DNA of 14,269 nt, from assembly GCA_036675565.1 (NCBI GenBank), contig JAKFER010000286.1, positions 1-14,269 on the forward strand. The letters are read 5' to 3'. The notes below the pieces were generated by a model. That model saw only the letters and a program-made list of their open reading frames with translations, was not told where the DNA came from and ran no database searches. Below, in pieces: positions 1 to 6,898 of the stretch (positions are counted from its first letter, which is position 1; every line of letters begins with the position of its first letter). The position numbers and the translations under genes are program-made. Origin of the DNA: JACCYQ01 sp036675565 (GTDB lineage: Bacteria; Bacteroidota; Bacteroidia; Chitinophagales; Chitinophagaceae).

Positions 1-1580
1 GGTGTAATAAAATACAAATGGTTTTTTAATAGATCGTTATAATACTGATTGGATCTTTCAAAAAGCTTATTGATCCCTGATGACTGGCCAGCAAATAATT
101 GAACGGCTTCATTCAAACTTTTACTGCTACCTATAATATAAATATTGATAGCAGATTTATCTTTAATGGAAAAATCAGCCTGAACATTAACCTGGTTAAG
201 TGAATCAATGGACCATATCTTTTGTCTTAAGGGTACACTGCTGTATGTTACCAATGTATTTAATGCACCGTTTTGTCCACTAATAACATGACCATTGATA
301 GCAGGGTTAAATGCATATCGAATATTCCCTGTTGCCTTATGAGAGTAAGGCCACATATACCGGAGATTAGATGAATATTTTAATGTTAATAACGCTACAT
401 CATTACCTTCTACTTCGAGGTGTGCTACGCCATTAGGCTCGTCGAATGAAACAGTATAAATTTCTTTGATGACTGTATTCTTAATGTGATATATCCTGGT
501 TAAACATTCAGGTGTTATTTCAACTTGTGAAGGATGCTTTTTAAGCCATGTAATTGAATCTGCCCCATTCATTTTTACACCTAATTCCAAATCCCGTAAT
601 GCCATATAAGGGTGCATCCATATTTCATCCACCCCACCATTCATTGCACCCATCCACAAAATACGCCTGCCAACAAGATCATAAAAATCTTTAGTGGCAA
701 TATCTTTTTTTATGGTAAGCGTTGGTTTTGGCAATTTCCAGGTAGTCGCAATTACCGGTTTGATTACAGGCAAGGAAAATATGGAATCTTTGATAGTTTG
801 CGGCGTATAATCCCAGTAACCCATGTCCTGGTTTTTTAAATAACCTGCGGTATAGCGAAATACATTTTTTGTAAAATGGTGTAAATGGTCACTATTATAA
901 TTGTCTGCATCATAATATAAAAATGCACCGGCGGCTATAATGCTTCCTTTACCATAATTATATTCCAACAACAATTTATTTTGCTCTGAAAAAGTGATGT
1001 ATGTCCATTGTATACCCGCAACTTTCCCTGACTCTGGAACTGCACTTTCAAAAAAGCCATGTTTACGTACTAAATGATTTTTTTTTTGCTTTGTACTATA
1101 GACACCACCATTCAGTCCATTAAATAATGGGTGCGATTTAAAAGCATGGAAGCCTGCAGGCCTTCCGAAACCCTGGTCAATCAATGTATCCTGCCTGAGT
1201 TGAAATGGTGTTTTTTCAATTTCCCATTGATTGAGTAAGGGAACCGATTCCATTGATAAAAAAAGATTGCCCCCTGAATGAACATATTTTTTGATTGCCC
1301 TCCCAGCGAAGGTTTCATCCTTATCAAAAGGCATGGTATCTGTGCGGTGATACCATATATGCGTAAAATTTTTTAAAGATCGTTTATTCCTGATCTTTTT
1401 TATTTCGATCAGTGAGTAAGTCCAGTCTTTTTCAGATTTCATCAAATTTTCAATAGCAGATAATTCCCCTTTAGATATATGATCTTTTATGATAGCTATA
1501 TGAAAAGATGGACCAGATTGCCCCGATACAGTTAATATTAAAATAGCACAAACTAAGGTTAGTAGTCCTTTACAGATCAT
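1..1580 (-). CDS. Secreted protein with ThuA/amidotransferase-like N-domain and debranching-enzyme-like beta domain (3' end outside window)
   Basis: The frame is open without a stop from the ATG at 1580 to the window edge, giving 526 complete codons of a longer protein. The start is well fixed because an in-frame TAA lies four codons upstream. Residues 1-20 form a signal peptide (MICKGLL, hydrophobic core LVCAILILTV, then SGQS), so export is expected. Residues about 25-245 resemble a ThuA / class I glutamine-amidotransferase-like fold: a strand HIAIIKD, FAGRAIKKYVHSGGNLFLS (91-109), and the late glycine-rich strand YGKGSIIAAGAFLYY (209-223). Residues about 305-485, with WMGAMNGGVDEIWMHP and SNLRYMWPYSHKATGNI, look like the beta-sandwich that precedes an (alpha/alpha)6 barrel in amylo-alpha-1,6-glucosidase-type enzymes. 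The expected catalytic barrel would lie beyond the edge. It is probably co-transcribed with the gene 36 bp upstream. The secreted, carbohydrate-related nature is fairly secure; the exact enzyme family is inferred from resemblance only. Confidence 0.75.
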   Translation of the reverse strand, partial: MICKGLLTLVCAILILTVSGQSGPSFHIAIIKDHISKGELSAIENLMKSEKDWTYSLIEIKKIRNKRSLKNFTHIWYHRTDTMPFDKDETFAGRAIKKYVHSGGNLFLSMESVPLLNQWEIEKTPFQLRQDTLIDQGFGRPAGFHAFKSHPLFNGLNGGVYSTKQKKNHLVRKHGFFESAVPESGKVAGIQWTYITFSEQNKLLLEYNYGKGSIIAAGAFLYYDADNYNSDHLHHFTKNVFRYTAGYLKNQDMGYWDYTPQTIKDSIFSLPVIKPVIATTWKLPKPTLTIKKDIATKDFYDLVGRRILWMGAMNGGVDEIWMHPYMALRDLELGVKMNGADSITWLKKHPSQVEITPECLTRIYHIKNTVIKEIYTVSFDEPNGVAHLEVEGNDVALLTLKYSSNLRYMWPYSHKATGNIRYAFNPAINGHVISGQNGALNTLVTYSSVPLRQKIWSIDSLNQVNVQADFSIKDKSAINIYIIGSSKSLNEAVQLFAGQSSGINKLFERSNQYYNDLLKNHLYFIT

Positions 1581-1616
1581 ACTGATGATGATTTAATTTA
1601 CAATTAGCATTGGTGT

Positions 1617-4421
1617 TCACATATCTTTCACGCACCTGAAACCAACTGTGGCATTTCGTTCAAATCCCTGGCTGACTCTAAGTAAATGTTGACGATAATG
1701 CAATTCCCTTGGACCGCCCTGCACATACCACCAACTGCTGGAAGGTTTGAAATAAGAACCTCCTTTCATGATTATGTAACGATAACTTCCGTTCATATAC
1801 AGATCATTGGTAAGTTGCCATACGCTTCCTACCAAATCTTGCAACCCATATGGATTAGCACCTTGCGGATATTTTCCAACAGCATATAATTTGCCATTAC
1901 CCAAATTACATAAACTTGAATCTATGCCTTCCAGGTTTGATACTGTTAATGTTGCTGTAACAAACTGCTCTTTTCTTTTAACTGGGTTAATTTGTTTCCA
2001 TGGCCATTCATTAAGGGCAGGTGTTTGTGCTGCATATTGCCATTCTACTTCTGTTGGCAATCTTTTGCCGGCCCATTTAGCATAAGCTTTTGCATCTTCA
2101 TAACTGATATACACAACCGGGAAATTTTCTTTGCCCGCAGGTATCTTTCCTTTTATCCAGTGTTTCAGGTAATTTGCCGTATCTGATGGCTTGTATCCAG
2201 AAGCCTGTAAAAATTGCTGAAATTGCCTGTTGGTTACAGGATATTTATCCATGTAAAAATCCTGCATGTTAAAGGTACTGTCCTGATCCTGCTTTGGATA
2301 AGGAATGAATGAATCACCATGTGTAGTTTTGAAATAAAATTTACCTGCAGGAATTCTTACCATTCCGGAAGGAAGCGTGTAGGATTTTTTTGTTGGTTGA
2401 ACAACAGAAATTCGTCTTGCCTCACCAACACCCACTGATATAATATTCTCATCCAAAAGTATTCCATCATCCATTAATTGGATAATAAAATCACCTTCAT
2501 AACGGTCAAATTTTTCATGTAATGCAATTTTATGGTTCCCTGGCTTTAGAACAAGTGGCTTTTTATCATATTCCGGAAGGCCTGCCCAAATACGAATCTC
2601 ATTCCCTTTTACCGGTGTTTTAACAGTTAAGATATCACCATAGCGAGATGCATCAATGAGAATGGGTAGTTTGGCTAAGGCAGTTACTTCACCTTCGTTA
2701 TTTGTCCCCAGAAACTTTTTATGGAATGCATTGGTTTCAGCTTCTATCCACCAATCATTATTAATTTTTTTAGGAGATAGCAACCGATGATGCCAGAGAT
2801 CGACAAAGTGAAATCCTTCTTCAGGGATTACTTTAAAAAGGTAATCCTTGTAACCTTCGGGGCGCACACTATAAACAGTATAAACCGTTTTATTCGGTAA
2901 TGCCCACTCGTTTACCCAAATATTATCAGCTGAAGTTTCAATCAGGGGTTTGAATCCCTGTGAAACAAAGTTGTAAGTATTCTCCCGTAAAATTCTGGTA
3001 GTACGCCCCAGGTATTTGTATTGTTCTTCTGCTCTATCCGGCTGGCCAGGAGCCATGATATTTATTTCGGTTCCATATCCGTTAAAAAATGAAGTTGCAA
3101 ATTCTCTTTGAATGGGCTCCTTAAATAATTCCGCTACCCTGTATATGGAAAATTCCGGTTTGATGAGTTTATTCAAATTCAACATAGGCGCATAATAAAG
3201 TGCATTATGTACCCGGCCTGAAACAATTCCCTGCATATCTTTTGGAACGGCCATACCTTCAGAATACATAATCACCCCAGGTCTAACCTTATCTGCAGCG
3301 TCCTGAAATTCTGAACTGGATTCACCTTTTGTATCCAATACCATACCATCGGCAGATGTTGCTTCAATCAATTTTGAAATACCAACGTAATGATTTTCAT
3401 TGCGTGTACTTTCATCCCATGGATTATAACACATAAACAATTTGGTTCCATTACGCCTGGATTGCTCCGCTAATGATTTAATCTTTGCAGTGCCCCCTGG
3501 CAGATCATTAAAAAGATCAAATTGATTTCGCTGGTCCAAACCTAGTGTAGGCCATGTGGGCCAGATGGCGATAAAATCATCGCCGCCATATAATTTATTA
3601 CCCCTCTTTATAAAATCAGAGAGATGGAATTGCTTATCGGTATAATCATAATAAAATTTATCCCAGTTCATAAGGATATGACTTACGTATGAATGCCGCA
3701 CCCACTGCAAATCTTTTCTGTCATATAAAGTATTGTCGAATTTTTCTACATCATGCAACATGCGTTTTTGAAACATCTGATTCAAACCAGCATGCCAGTC
3801 GCCTTTCACTGCTTCTGCATAAAACAAATATTCAACTGATCCGCCTGGAAATAATTTAGTTTCAAAACGGCTACGGGTTCCTTTCACCAGATTATCCCTG
3901 TTTCTCCTGACTAATGAAGCCACCTGCCATTGATCAGAAATACTAAATGTGCTGAACCCCAGTTCCCATGCATTATCCGGAACTATTACATTAACAGGTT
4001 GCTTATTGGGAACGAAAAGATGAGTTCTTGAAAGTCCATGTTTACCTTTCCCGGTTATATAAACCCGATCTTTCCCTTCTCCAAACGGGACAACATTTTC
4101 TAATTGAATAGTATCATTACTGATATTCCGGAATACGACCTTAGCAGTAATACCATCAGTTGTAAAATTAATATTGAATAGATTTACTTGAAGTTTGTTT
4201 CGGAAGTTGGAAGAATGGTTGGTATCATAAAATTCTCCATCCGCAACAAAACTAACCAATGGAAAAGTTGATTCATTGGGAATGTCATATTTAACTGTTC
4301 CAACAATAAATTGTTTTACAGCCAAGGAATCTTTGGATAAATTCAGCCCTGTAATATTTTGAGCCAATATTCCCAAATACAAACACATCATTAAAATAGT
4401 TAGAATTAATCCTTTATTCAT
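1617..4421 (-). CDS. Secreted glycosidase-like protein with C-terminal SUMF1 (formylglycine-generating-enzyme-like) domain
   Basis: This 934-residue protein opens its operon. I chose the ATG at 4421 because it begins a clear signal peptide (MNKGLILTILMMCLYLGILAQN); an in-frame ATG at 4487 would add 22 polar residues before it. Residues about 25-205 look like a beta-sandwich. Residues about 245-500 look like a TIM-barrel glycosidase: IAIWPTWPTLG (284-294), TKLFMCYNPWDE (326-337), SADGMVLDTKGES (356-368) and VIMYSEGM (383-390). D363 and E388 sit at strand ends and are candidate catalytic residues. About 500-685 is beta-rich, as in C-terminal barrel-associated domains. Residues 687-934 are a SUMF1/FGE-sulfatase domain: MVRIPAGKFYF, MDKYPVTNRQFQQFL, FPVVYISYEDAKAYAKWAGKRLPTEVEW in two runs, GLQDLVGSVWQLTND, GGSYF and VGFRCVKDM. 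The GGSYF stretch lacks the cysteine pair of true FGE, so sulfatase activation is unlikely. The SUMF1 assignment is firm; the glycosidase part and its substrate are inferred. Confidence 0.85.
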   Translation of the reverse strand: MNKGLILTILMMCLYLGILAQNITGLNLSKDSLAVKQFIVGTVKYDIPNESTFPLVSFVADGEFYDTNHSSNFRNKLQVNLFNINFTTDGITAKVVFRNISNDTIQLENVVPFGEGKDRVYITGKGKHGLSRTHLFVPNKQPVNVIVPDNAWELGFSTFSISDQWQVASLVRRNRDNLVKGTRSRFETKLFPGGSVEYLFYAEAVKGDWHAGLNQMFQKRMLHDVEKFDNTLYDRKDLQWVRHSYVSHILMNWDKFYYDYTDKQFHLSDFIKRGNKLYGGDDFIAIWPTWPTLGLDQRNQFDLFNDLPGGTAKIKSLAEQSRRNGTKLFMCYNPWDESTRNENHYVGISKLIEATSADGMVLDTKGESSSEFQDAADKVRPGVIMYSEGMAVPKDMQGIVSGRVHNALYYAPMLNLNKLIKPEFSIYRVAELFKEPIQREFATSFFNGYGTEINIMAPGQPDRAEEQYKYLGRTTRILRENTYNFVSQGFKPLIETSADNIWVNEWALPNKTVYTVYSVRPEGYKDYLFKVIPEEGFHFVDLWHHRLLSPKKINNDWWIEAETNAFHKKFLGTNNEGEVTALAKLPILIDASRYGDILTVKTPVKGNEIRIWAGLPEYDKKPLVLKPGNHKIALHEKFDRYEGDFIIQLMDDGILLDENIISVGVGEARRISVVQPTKKSYTLPSGMVRIPAGKFYFKTTHGDSFIPYPKQDQDSTFNMQDFYMDKYPVTNRQFQQFLQASGYKPSDTANYLKHWIKGKIPAGKENFPVVYISYEDAKAYAKWAGKRLPTEVEWQYAAQTPALNEWPWKQINPVKRKEQFVTATLTVSNLEGIDSSLCNLGNGKLYAVGKYPQGANPYGLQDLVGSVWQLTNDLYMNGSYRYIIMKGGSYFKPSSSWWYVQGGPRELHYRQHLLRVSQGFERNATVGFRCVKDM

Positions 4422-4517
4422 GTCAAGTAATTGATTTTTGAATGATTGTTCTTTTATTCTTTTATAAGAAATACTAAGTAACCTCACTTAAAAAATAATC
4501 AGCAAAATGTAAAAAGC

Positions 4518-4536
4518 AAACAATTAGTAATTGTTT
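4518..4536. promoter_or_regulatory. 19-bp AT-rich palindrome upstream of the glycosidase operon
   Basis: AAACAATTA and TAATTGTTT flank a single central G and are perfect reverse complements. One base further out the symmetry breaks, then resumes with a G/C pair. The site is 97 bp upstream of the start at 4421. It looks like a protein-binding site rather than a terminator: the one-base centre leaves no loop and no T-run follows. The cognate regulator is unknown. Confidence 0.5.
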
Positions 4537-4613
4537 ACAACCTAACAAAATGGTCGTTTAAAATTATAGGAACAAAGGCTTAAATCACAATAATTAATTG
4601 CGTTCTAGCCAAC

Positions 4614-4634
4614 AACGTTACCGGTAACGTTACC
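4614..4634. promoter_or_regulatory. LacI-family-like operator, overlapping palindromes
   Basis: AACGTTACCGGTAACGTT (4614-4631) is a perfect 18-bp palindrome. GGTAACGTTACC (4623-4634) is a second perfect palindrome overlapping it. Put another way, two AACGTTACC copies are separated by GGT. Central-CG palindromes with GTTACC half-sites are typical of LacI-family operators; the E. coli GntR site, built on TTACCGGTAA, is the closest one I know. It lies about 195 bp upstream of the operon start at 4421. Carbohydrate control of the operon by a LacI-type regulator is an inference; no such regulator is encoded in the window. Confidence 0.6.
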
Positions 4635-4648
4635 ATCATACTTATGAT
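4635..4648. repeat. Short inverted repeat next to the operator
   Basis: ATCATA-CT-TATGAT is a perfect inverted repeat with a two-base centre, directly abutting the LacI-like operator. It may be part of a composite regulatory site or chance in AT-rich DNA; its position beside the stronger palindrome is the only support. Confidence 0.3.
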
Positions 4649-4777
4649 TGTTAATAATAGGAGAAACAAGTATTTATCAACCAACTCAAAATCAACAGAA
4701 AAATGCCAAAGAATTTTATTACTTTAATTTGCTACTGAATCAATAAGAAATTCATTTTTTCTTTATGATTTTAATAT

Positions 4778-4809
4778 AAAAAACCGCCCAACTTATCAGC
4801 AGGCGGCTT
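4778..4809 (-). terminator. Rho-independent terminator of the receiver gene at 4832
   Basis: Read on the minus strand, the 3' flank of the response regulator gene contains AAGCCGCC, a loop of about 13 nt, then GGCGGTT running into a T-tract. The CCGCC/GGCGG stem is perfect with AA/TT below it and one bulged G. It starts 22 nt after the stop codon, as expected for an intrinsic terminator, and isolates this gene from the glycosidase operon. Confidence 0.75.
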
Positions 4810-4831
4810 GCAATATAAGGTCAATAAAATA

Positions 4832-5287
4832 TTAAATACCCTCGCTGATTTTCCGTTTCAGGCTTTTTTTTATTTCATCAGTGCAATGATCAATAAATTG
4901 ATCGGCTATGATTTCAAGATGTCTTACATCCAGTGGCTTGGTAATAAATGCTGCATTGTGTTGTAAGGCAAATTCTTTATCTGCGTGAAAGGATGAAGTA
5001 GTAAAAAGTACCACGGGAATATTCTGGAATCGTTGAATCTGGCGAATCTTTTTTAAAGCCTCTTTACCATTTAAACGTGGCATATTGATATCCAGGATAA
5101 TCAAACATGGAGCAGGTTCATGATCAGAAAGATTCTCTAAATAGGAAATGGCTTCCTTGCCATCTGTGGCAGTAACCATTTTGACATTATCCGCATATCG
5201 GTTAAATGCTTCTGTTACCAGCATCAGGTCATCCGGATCATCGTCCGCATATAAAACAATATGTTTTGAGAGATCAGTTTGTGACAT
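4832..5287 (-). CDS. Single-domain response regulator (Rcp1-like receiver)
   Basis: This 151-residue protein is a stand-alone CheY-type receiver with no DNA-binding or enzymatic output domain. The acidic pocket is LYADDDPDD (D15-D17), the phosphoacceptor is D66 in LIILDINMP, the switch threonine is T96 in VVLFTTSS, and the conserved lysine is K117 in FITKPL. The DDDPDD start, the long segment before the phosphorylated aspartate and the TTSS motif are typical of the Rcp1 subfamily, whose founding member is the partner of the cyanobacterial phytochrome Cph1. It is expected to act in the cytoplasm as a phosphoacceptor or phosphorelay intermediate. It has its own promoter (5310-5341) and terminator (4778-4809), so it appears monocistronic. 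Proximity to the phytochrome and kinase genes makes it a candidate partner, but this is inferred. Confidence 0.92.
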   Translation of the reverse strand: MSQTDLSKHIVLYADDDPDDLMLVTEAFNRYADNVKMVTATDGKEAISYLENLSDHEPAPCLIILDINMPRLNGKEALKKIRQIQRFQNIPVVLFTTSSFHADKEFALQHNAAFITKPLDVRHLEIIADQFIDHCTDEIKKSLKRKISEGI

Positions 5288-5309
5288 GCAGGTAAGGGAT
5301 GTTATGTTG

Positions 5310-5341
5310 CAAATGTATGGTAATCTCTACCATATATTCAA
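5310..5341 (-). promoter_or_regulatory. Bacteroidota-type promoter of the receiver gene at 4832
   Basis: On the minus strand TTG (5341-5339) is followed after 21 nt by TACATTTG (5317-5310), an exact match to the Bacteroidota -7 consensus TAnnTTTG. Transcription would begin near 5303, giving a leader of about 16 nt before the ATG at 5287. The match and short leader make this the best-supported promoter in the window. Confidence 0.6.
5316..5334. promoter_or_regulatory. Inverted repeat inside the promoter spacer (candidate operator)
   Basis: TATGGTA and TACCATA are perfect reverse complements separated by ATCTC. The 19-bp element lies almost entirely between the -33 and -7 elements of the promoter at 5310-5341 and touches the -7 box. 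A protein bound here would block polymerase. The regulator is unknown. Confidence 0.45.
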
Positions 5342-5359
5342 GAATGTGGATAGATATCT

Positions 5360-5614
5360 TTAGCAATTTATCAGTTCTTCAATTTTCAATTGTTGTAAAT
5401 AAGGATCCAACAGTTCAGTGTCCTGAAAGCAACGTATTATTCTAACTTCCCGCCTGTATCTTGTATAAATTATTTCAGCATAAAAACTGTTATAAAAATA
5501 CAAAACCCTTGATTGGTTAAATGTTCGGAGTTTACCAAGAAAAATTCCGTCCTTATAAATATTATCTAATTGTTCTTGCCTGGATAGTTCATTAAAATCA
5601 ATCATTCCTCTCAT
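5360..5614 (-). CDS. Small conserved-looking hypothetical protein (84 aa)
   Basis: The product, from MRGMIDFNELSRQEQLDNIY through IFLGKLRTFNQSRVLYFYNS and a C-terminal LDPYLQQLKIEELINC, is an acidic/aromatic 84-residue cytoplasmic protein with no signal peptide. The frame stays open upstream to an ATG at 5812, but that part is AT-driven sequence that overlaps the next receiver gene, so I place the start at 5614; the ATG at 5605 (MIDFNEL) is equally possible. From memory, proteins of this shape recur as unnamed short proteins in Chitinophagaceae; no function is known to me. It sits between two receiver genes on the same strand, 146 bp after the upstream receiver's stop. A TATCTTCG element (minus strand, 5691-5684) is a weak -7 candidate. 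Confidence 0.6.
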   Translation of the reverse strand: MRGMIDFNELSRQEQLDNIYKDGIFLGKLRTFNQSRVLYFYNSFYAEIIYTRYRREVRIIRCFQDTELLDPYLQQLKIEELINC

Positions 5615-5760
5615 ACCATTCAACTTTTTCGTACTGCCAATAGATATTATAATAAACCGTTTTAATAAAGTGCTAAACTGTAACGAAGATAAATACAATG
5701 AATTATAAATACAGCCTGGAGAAAAAGTTATTAAATAGTAAATTTTATATATCTGAATTA

Positions 5761-6216
5761 TTAACAATGGATCAATGTGCCCGTTTCTTTGCTCAGGTTG
5801 CGAAGGCTCCATTCCAAATCAGCGGGAATGCTTCCTATAACAGCTACGAGTATGCGCTCAAGTTCTTTTAAGTTATTTGGTTTTGTGATAAAACAAACTG
5901 CACCGGCTTCCATGGTTTCTTCAATATCATTTATTTGAGAAGAAGTTGTATAAATGATGACTGGGATCTTATTTAATTGCTCGTCGTTTTTAATTTTTTT
6001 CAAACATTCTTTGCCATCCATCCTGGGCATATTAAGATCAAGAAAAATAAGATCTGGTAAATAGTTTGTAGTTGCCGCTAATTTTTCCAATGCCTCTCTC
6101 CCATCTTCTGCATATATTAATTCGATAGAAGGTTCAATATTTGCAATGACTTCTCCAAATAATTGCACATCATCCATTTCATCATCAACAACCAATATTT
6201 TTTTTATTGTATTCAT
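5761..6216 (-). CDS. Single-domain response regulator (Rcp1-like receiver), divergent from the phytochrome cassette
   Basis: This 151-residue stand-alone receiver starts at the ATG at 6216 (MNTIKKILVVDDE); an in-frame ATG at 6243 would add nine residues (MINNCPLLI) upstream of the first beta strand and would overlap the promoter, so I reject it. The acidic pocket is VVDDEMDD (D11, D12), the phosphoacceptor is D60 in LIFLDLNMP, the switch residue is T90 in VIIYTTSS, and the lysine is K112 in FITKP. No output domain follows. It resembles the receiver at 4832 in length and motifs (TTSS, FITKP, LN/IN-MPR, DGKE/NGKE), so the two are probably paralogues. It is transcribed divergently from the heme oxygenase gene across 103 bp, which makes it the most likely phosphoacceptor linked to the phytochrome and the large histidine kinase; this partnership is inferred. 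Confidence 0.92.
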   Translation of the reverse strand: MNTIKKILVVDDEMDDVQLFGEVIANIEPSIELIYAEDGREALEKLAATTNYLPDLIFLDLNMPRMDGKECLKKIKNDEQLNKIPVIIYTTSSQINDIEETMEAGAVCFITKPNNLKELERILVAVIGSIPADLEWSLRNLSKETGTLIHC

Positions 6217-6240
6217 TATGAGTAGTGGACAGTTATTGAT

Positions 6241-6271
6241 CAAAAATATAAAAAATTAATATTACCTGAAA
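6241..6271 (-). promoter_or_regulatory. Bacteroidota-type promoter of the receiver gene at 6216
   Basis: On the minus strand TTTC (6271-6268) is followed after 19 nt by TATTTTTG (6248-6241), an exact fit to TAnnTTTG with a one-base departure from TTTG at -33. The implied leader is about 18 nt, which supports the start at 6216. The opposing promoter for the heme oxygenase gene must lie in the same 103-bp gap, but I see only a weak candidate: TTG near 6273 with TATCATTTT 20 nt later. Confidence 0.45.
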
Positions 6272-6319
6272 TTGTTCGTTTCATTTAAACTTTTTATCAT
6301 TTTCTAAGTATTTTTACTG

Positions 6320-6898
6320 ATGCCTATTACTGAACCGACGGTGGCGGCAGCCTTGAAAAAGATCACTGCAGCAGCCCACCTTTCTACAGAAAAATCATTG
6401 ATACCTGCATTCACCCGGATGCAAACAAATGCAGACTATTACAAGGTTTTAAAAACTTTTTACGGATTTTTTGCACCACTTCAGCAACTCACCTCTACAC
6501 ATTTATCATCCAACGACCTGGCGGATATACATGAAAGAAGAACTGCTGATAAAATATTATCAGATATTAAATCTATTGGTTATGCAACCGATGACCTTGT
6601 CATCTGTGAGGAGATGCCAGATATAAAAAATAAAGCGCAGGCTTTTGGTGCTTTATATGTTGCAGAAGGCAGTACCCTTGGCGGTGTAATTATCTGCAAC
6701 ATGCTGTTGAAAAACAATCAACTTTCCTTAACGGAAAACAACCTTCGTTTTTTCAATGCCTATGGCAAAGACAACCCTGCAAAATGGGAAACATTTATTT
6801 CAACTTTAAACCTTCAACCAGACCTGGACCCCATTGCCCAAACGGCCAATGAAACTTTTAATTTATTTAAAAACTGGATTGAACAATCAATTAATTAA
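6320..6898 (+). CDS. bphO: Biliverdin-producing heme oxygenase (bacteriophytochrome-associated)
   Basis: Heme oxygenase opens heme with O2 and reductant to give biliverdin IXalpha, CO and iron; biliverdin is the chromophore of bacteriophytochromes. The 192-residue cytoplasmic protein is close to the usual length of bacterial heme oxygenases. H20 in AAHLSTEK is the likely proximal heme ligand near the N-terminus. The distal helix is seen as AFGALYVAEGSTLGG (108-122), the glycine-rich signature of the BphO branch. The stop codon overlaps the start of the next gene by one base (TAATG), which implies translational coupling with the phytochrome that uses its product. The symbol is assigned from motif plus context. 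Confidence 0.93.
   Translation: MPITEPTVAAALKKITAAAHLSTEKSLIPAFTRMQTNADYYKVLKTFYGFFAPLQQLTSTHLSSNDLADIHERRTADKILSDIKSIGYATDDLVICEEMPDIKNKAQAFGALYVAEGSTLGGVIICNMLLKNNQLSLTENNLRFFNAYGKDNPAKWETFISTLNLQPDLDPIAQTANETFNLFKNWIEQSIN

Larger units (their letters stand above)
4422..4777. other. Intergenic upstream region of the glycosidase operon
   Basis: These 356 bases lie between the terminator of the 4832 receiver gene and the chosen start of the minus-strand glycosidase operon. No convincing coding frame is seen. The region is AT-rich and holds three palindromes (4518-4536, 4614-4634 and 4635-4648). A weak minus-strand promoter candidate is a TTG followed 19 nt later by TATAATTT, around 4557-4590, which would give a leader of about 130 nt; it fits the TTG-N19-TAnnTTTG pattern poorly. 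The operators probably serve the operon at 4421, because the receiver gene ends on the other side. Confidence 0.6.

Noticed and set aside
612..839. Plus-strand open frame of 75 codons within the left-edge gene
   Set aside because: It lies antisense to a continuous well-structured minus-strand frame and its product has no recognisable features.
4422..4487. Longer start for the glycosidase gene at 4487
   Set aside because: It would place 22 polar and basic residues before an otherwise ideal signal peptide beginning at 4421.
5615..5812. Upstream extension of the small 84-aa gene to an ATG at 5812
   Set aside because: It would overlap the receiver gene at 5761-6216 by 52 bp, and the extra 66 residues are dominated by Ile, Tyr, Leu and Ser from AT-rich DNA with no recognisable structure.
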